A stretch of 5,587 nucleotides of DNA, taken from assembly GCA_044370695.1 (NCBI GenBank), contig JBILVB010000215.1:1-5587 (forward strand), in the 5' to 3' direction. The notes beneath the pieces were generated by a model. The model was not told the DNA's origin. It saw only the letters and a program-made list of their open reading frames with translations, and did not search any database. This DNA is from JBEIFW01 sp044370695. Lineage in GTDB: Bacteria; Actinomycetota; Acidimicrobiia; Acidimicrobiales; Ilumatobacteraceae. This document shows, piece after piece, positions 4,638-5,587 of this stretch. Position numbers and translations under genes: made by a program. Position 1 is the stretch's first letter. Each line of letters begins with the position of its first letter.

Positions 4638-5587
4638 TCAGGTCGGGTTGGTCACCGCACCGGTCTCGGCTCCTGAGACCAGCCGTGCGTACTTGCCGAG
4701 GACCCCGGTCGGGTACCGGTTGGCCAACGGCGCCCAACCGACCCGACGGCGCTCGAGTTCGGCGTCGTCGACGAGCACGTCGAGCGCCTTGGCCGGCACG
4801 TCGATGCGGATGCGATCCCCGTTGCGCACGAACGCGATCGGGCCGCCGTCGACGGCTTCCGGTGCCACGTGGCCGATGCAGAACCCCCACGTACCCCCGG
4901 AGAACCGGCCGTCGGTGATCAGCGCACAGTCGGCGCCCCGACCTGCGCCCTTCAGCGCTCCGGTGATCGCCAGCATCTCGCGCATCCCCGGCCCGCCTTT
5001 GGGCCCTTCGTACCGGATCACCAGGACGGTTCCCGGCTGGATCTCCCCGGCCAGGATCGCCGCCATGGCGCCGTCCTCGCCGTCGAACACGCGGGCGGTG
5101 CCGTCGAAGCGCAACTGGTCGGCCGTGAGTCCGGCCACCTTGACCACGGATCCCCGCGGGGCCAGCGAACCACGCAGCACCACGATGCCGCCCTCGTCGT
5201 GGATCGGCGAGCTGAGCGGGCGTACCACGACACCGTCGGGACCGGGCGGGTCGATCGCCGCCAGGTTCTCCGCCATCGTCCGCCCGGTCACCGTCATGCA
5301 GTCCCCGTGGAGCAGACCGGCATCGAGGAGGTGCTTGAGCACCACCGGCACGCCCCCGATGCGGTCCAGGTCGGTCATGTGGAACTTCCCGCCCGGCTTC
5401 ATGTCGGCGATGTGCGGCACCCGGGCTGCGATCCGGTTGAAGTCCTCGAGTTCCAGTCGGACCCCGGCCTCGTTCGCGATCGCGAGCAGGTGGAGCACGG
5501 CGTTGGTCGATCCCCCGAGGGCGTTGAGCACGGCGATCGCGTTCTCGAACGCTTCCCGGGTGAGGATGTCGCGCGGGGTGATGCCGA
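4638..5587 (-). CDS. ilvD: Dihydroxy-acid dehydratase, C-terminal part (cut by window edge)
   Basis: The last 315 residues of the Fe-S enzyme that dehydrates 2,3-dihydroxy-isovalerate or 2,3-dihydroxy-3-methylvalerate to the 2-keto acid, the step before transamination to Val or Ile. The frame is open to the window edge without a start ('GITPRDILTREAFENAIAVL'); the N-terminal half with the first cluster cysteines lies outside. Family landmarks, in order, are 'LNALGGSTNAVLHL', 'HMTDLDRIGGVPVVLKHLL', 'GDCMTVTGRTMAEN', 'PIHDEGGIVVLRGSLAPRG', 'YEGPKGGPGMREML' and 'TDGRFSGGTWGFCIGHVAPEA'. The serine in GRFSG is the conserved active-site serine of the family. The tail ends 'GAVTNPT' at a TGA (4640-4638). 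A terminator-like hairpin follows. It is separated from ilvBNC by two unrelated genes, and no attenuator for it is visible because its upstream region is outside the window. Confidence 0.96.
   Translation of the reverse strand, partial: GITPRDILTREAFENAIAVLNALGGSTNAVLHLLAIANEAGVRLELEDFNRIAARVPHIADMKPGGKFHMTDLDRIGGVPVVLKHLLDAGLLHGDCMTVTGRTMAENLAAIDPPGPDGVVVRPLSSPIHDEGGIVVLRGSLAPRGSVVKVAGLTADQLRFDGTARVFDGEDGAMAAILAGEIQPGTVLVIRYEGPKGGPGMREMLAITGALKGAGRGADCALITDGRFSGGTWGFCIGHVAPEAVDGGPIAFVRNGDRIRIDVPAKALDVLVDDAELERRRVGWAPLANRYPTGVLGKYARLVSGAETGAVTNPT

Noticed and set aside
3461..4918. Long plus-strand open frame (485 codons) antisense to the zinc-ribbon gene and the end of ilvD
   Set aside because: It is Arg-rich, has no recognisable domain, and runs opposite a clear ilvD sequence. 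Such frames arise in GC-rich DNA from codon bias on the other strand.
1..5587. CRISPR arrays, insertion sequences, tRNA or rRNA genes, phage or defence genes
   Set aside because: No regularly spaced repeats, transposase-like frames, terminal inverted repeats or tRNA cloverleaf patterns were seen. The window is dominated by housekeeping biosynthesis genes.

Overview
The window reads as a GC-rich actinobacterial chromosome segment carrying branched-chain amino acid (Ile/Val/Leu) biosynthesis genes. The organism call is an inference from base composition, from long spurious open frames on both strands, from Ala/Arg/Pro-rich coding, and from the IlvB/IlvN/IlvC/IlvD protein sequences. The genus cannot be fixed from sequence alone; a deep-branching group such as Acidimicrobiia is possible.

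Layout. On the minus strand at the left lies the start of ilvC (1-92, cut by the window edge), preceded by ilvN (92-619) and ilvB (616-2346). The order of transcription is ilvB > ilvN > ilvC, with stop/start overlaps at both junctions. Upstream of ilvB is a roughly 190-base leader (2347-2538) that looks like a complete ribosome-mediated attenuator. It has a promoter-like element, a 13-codon GTG-started leader peptide containing Leu-Leu-Val-Val, a pause-type hairpin beginning at its stop codon, and an intrinsic terminator (9-bp perfect stem, then a T-run) ahead of the ilvB ribosome-binding site. This is the most interesting part of the window.

Divergent from ilvB is a small plus-strand gene (2588-3040) for a membrane-anchored protein with a PH-like beta domain. 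Converging on it with an 18-base gap is a minus-strand gene (3059-4555) for a protein with an N-terminal zinc ribbon, a helical region resembling TerB-like domains, and a roughly 300-residue Pro/Ala-rich, probably disordered tail. Its function is unknown. On the right, still on the minus strand, is the C-terminal half of ilvD (4638-5587, cut by the window edge). It is followed by a hairpin plus U-rich tail that probably ends its transcript.

Pathway logic. IlvB (catalytic) and IlvN (regulatory) form acetohydroxyacid synthase, IlvC reduces and isomerises its product, and IlvD dehydrates the dihydroxy acid to the 2-keto acid. All four steps shared by Ile and Val synthesis before transamination are therefore represented. 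Two control layers are visible for the first step: transcription attenuation read through Leu/Val codons, and allosteric feedback through the IlvN ACT domain. The two genes between ilvD and ilvB have no obvious role in the pathway. No RNA genes, mobile elements or CRISPR arrays were seen.
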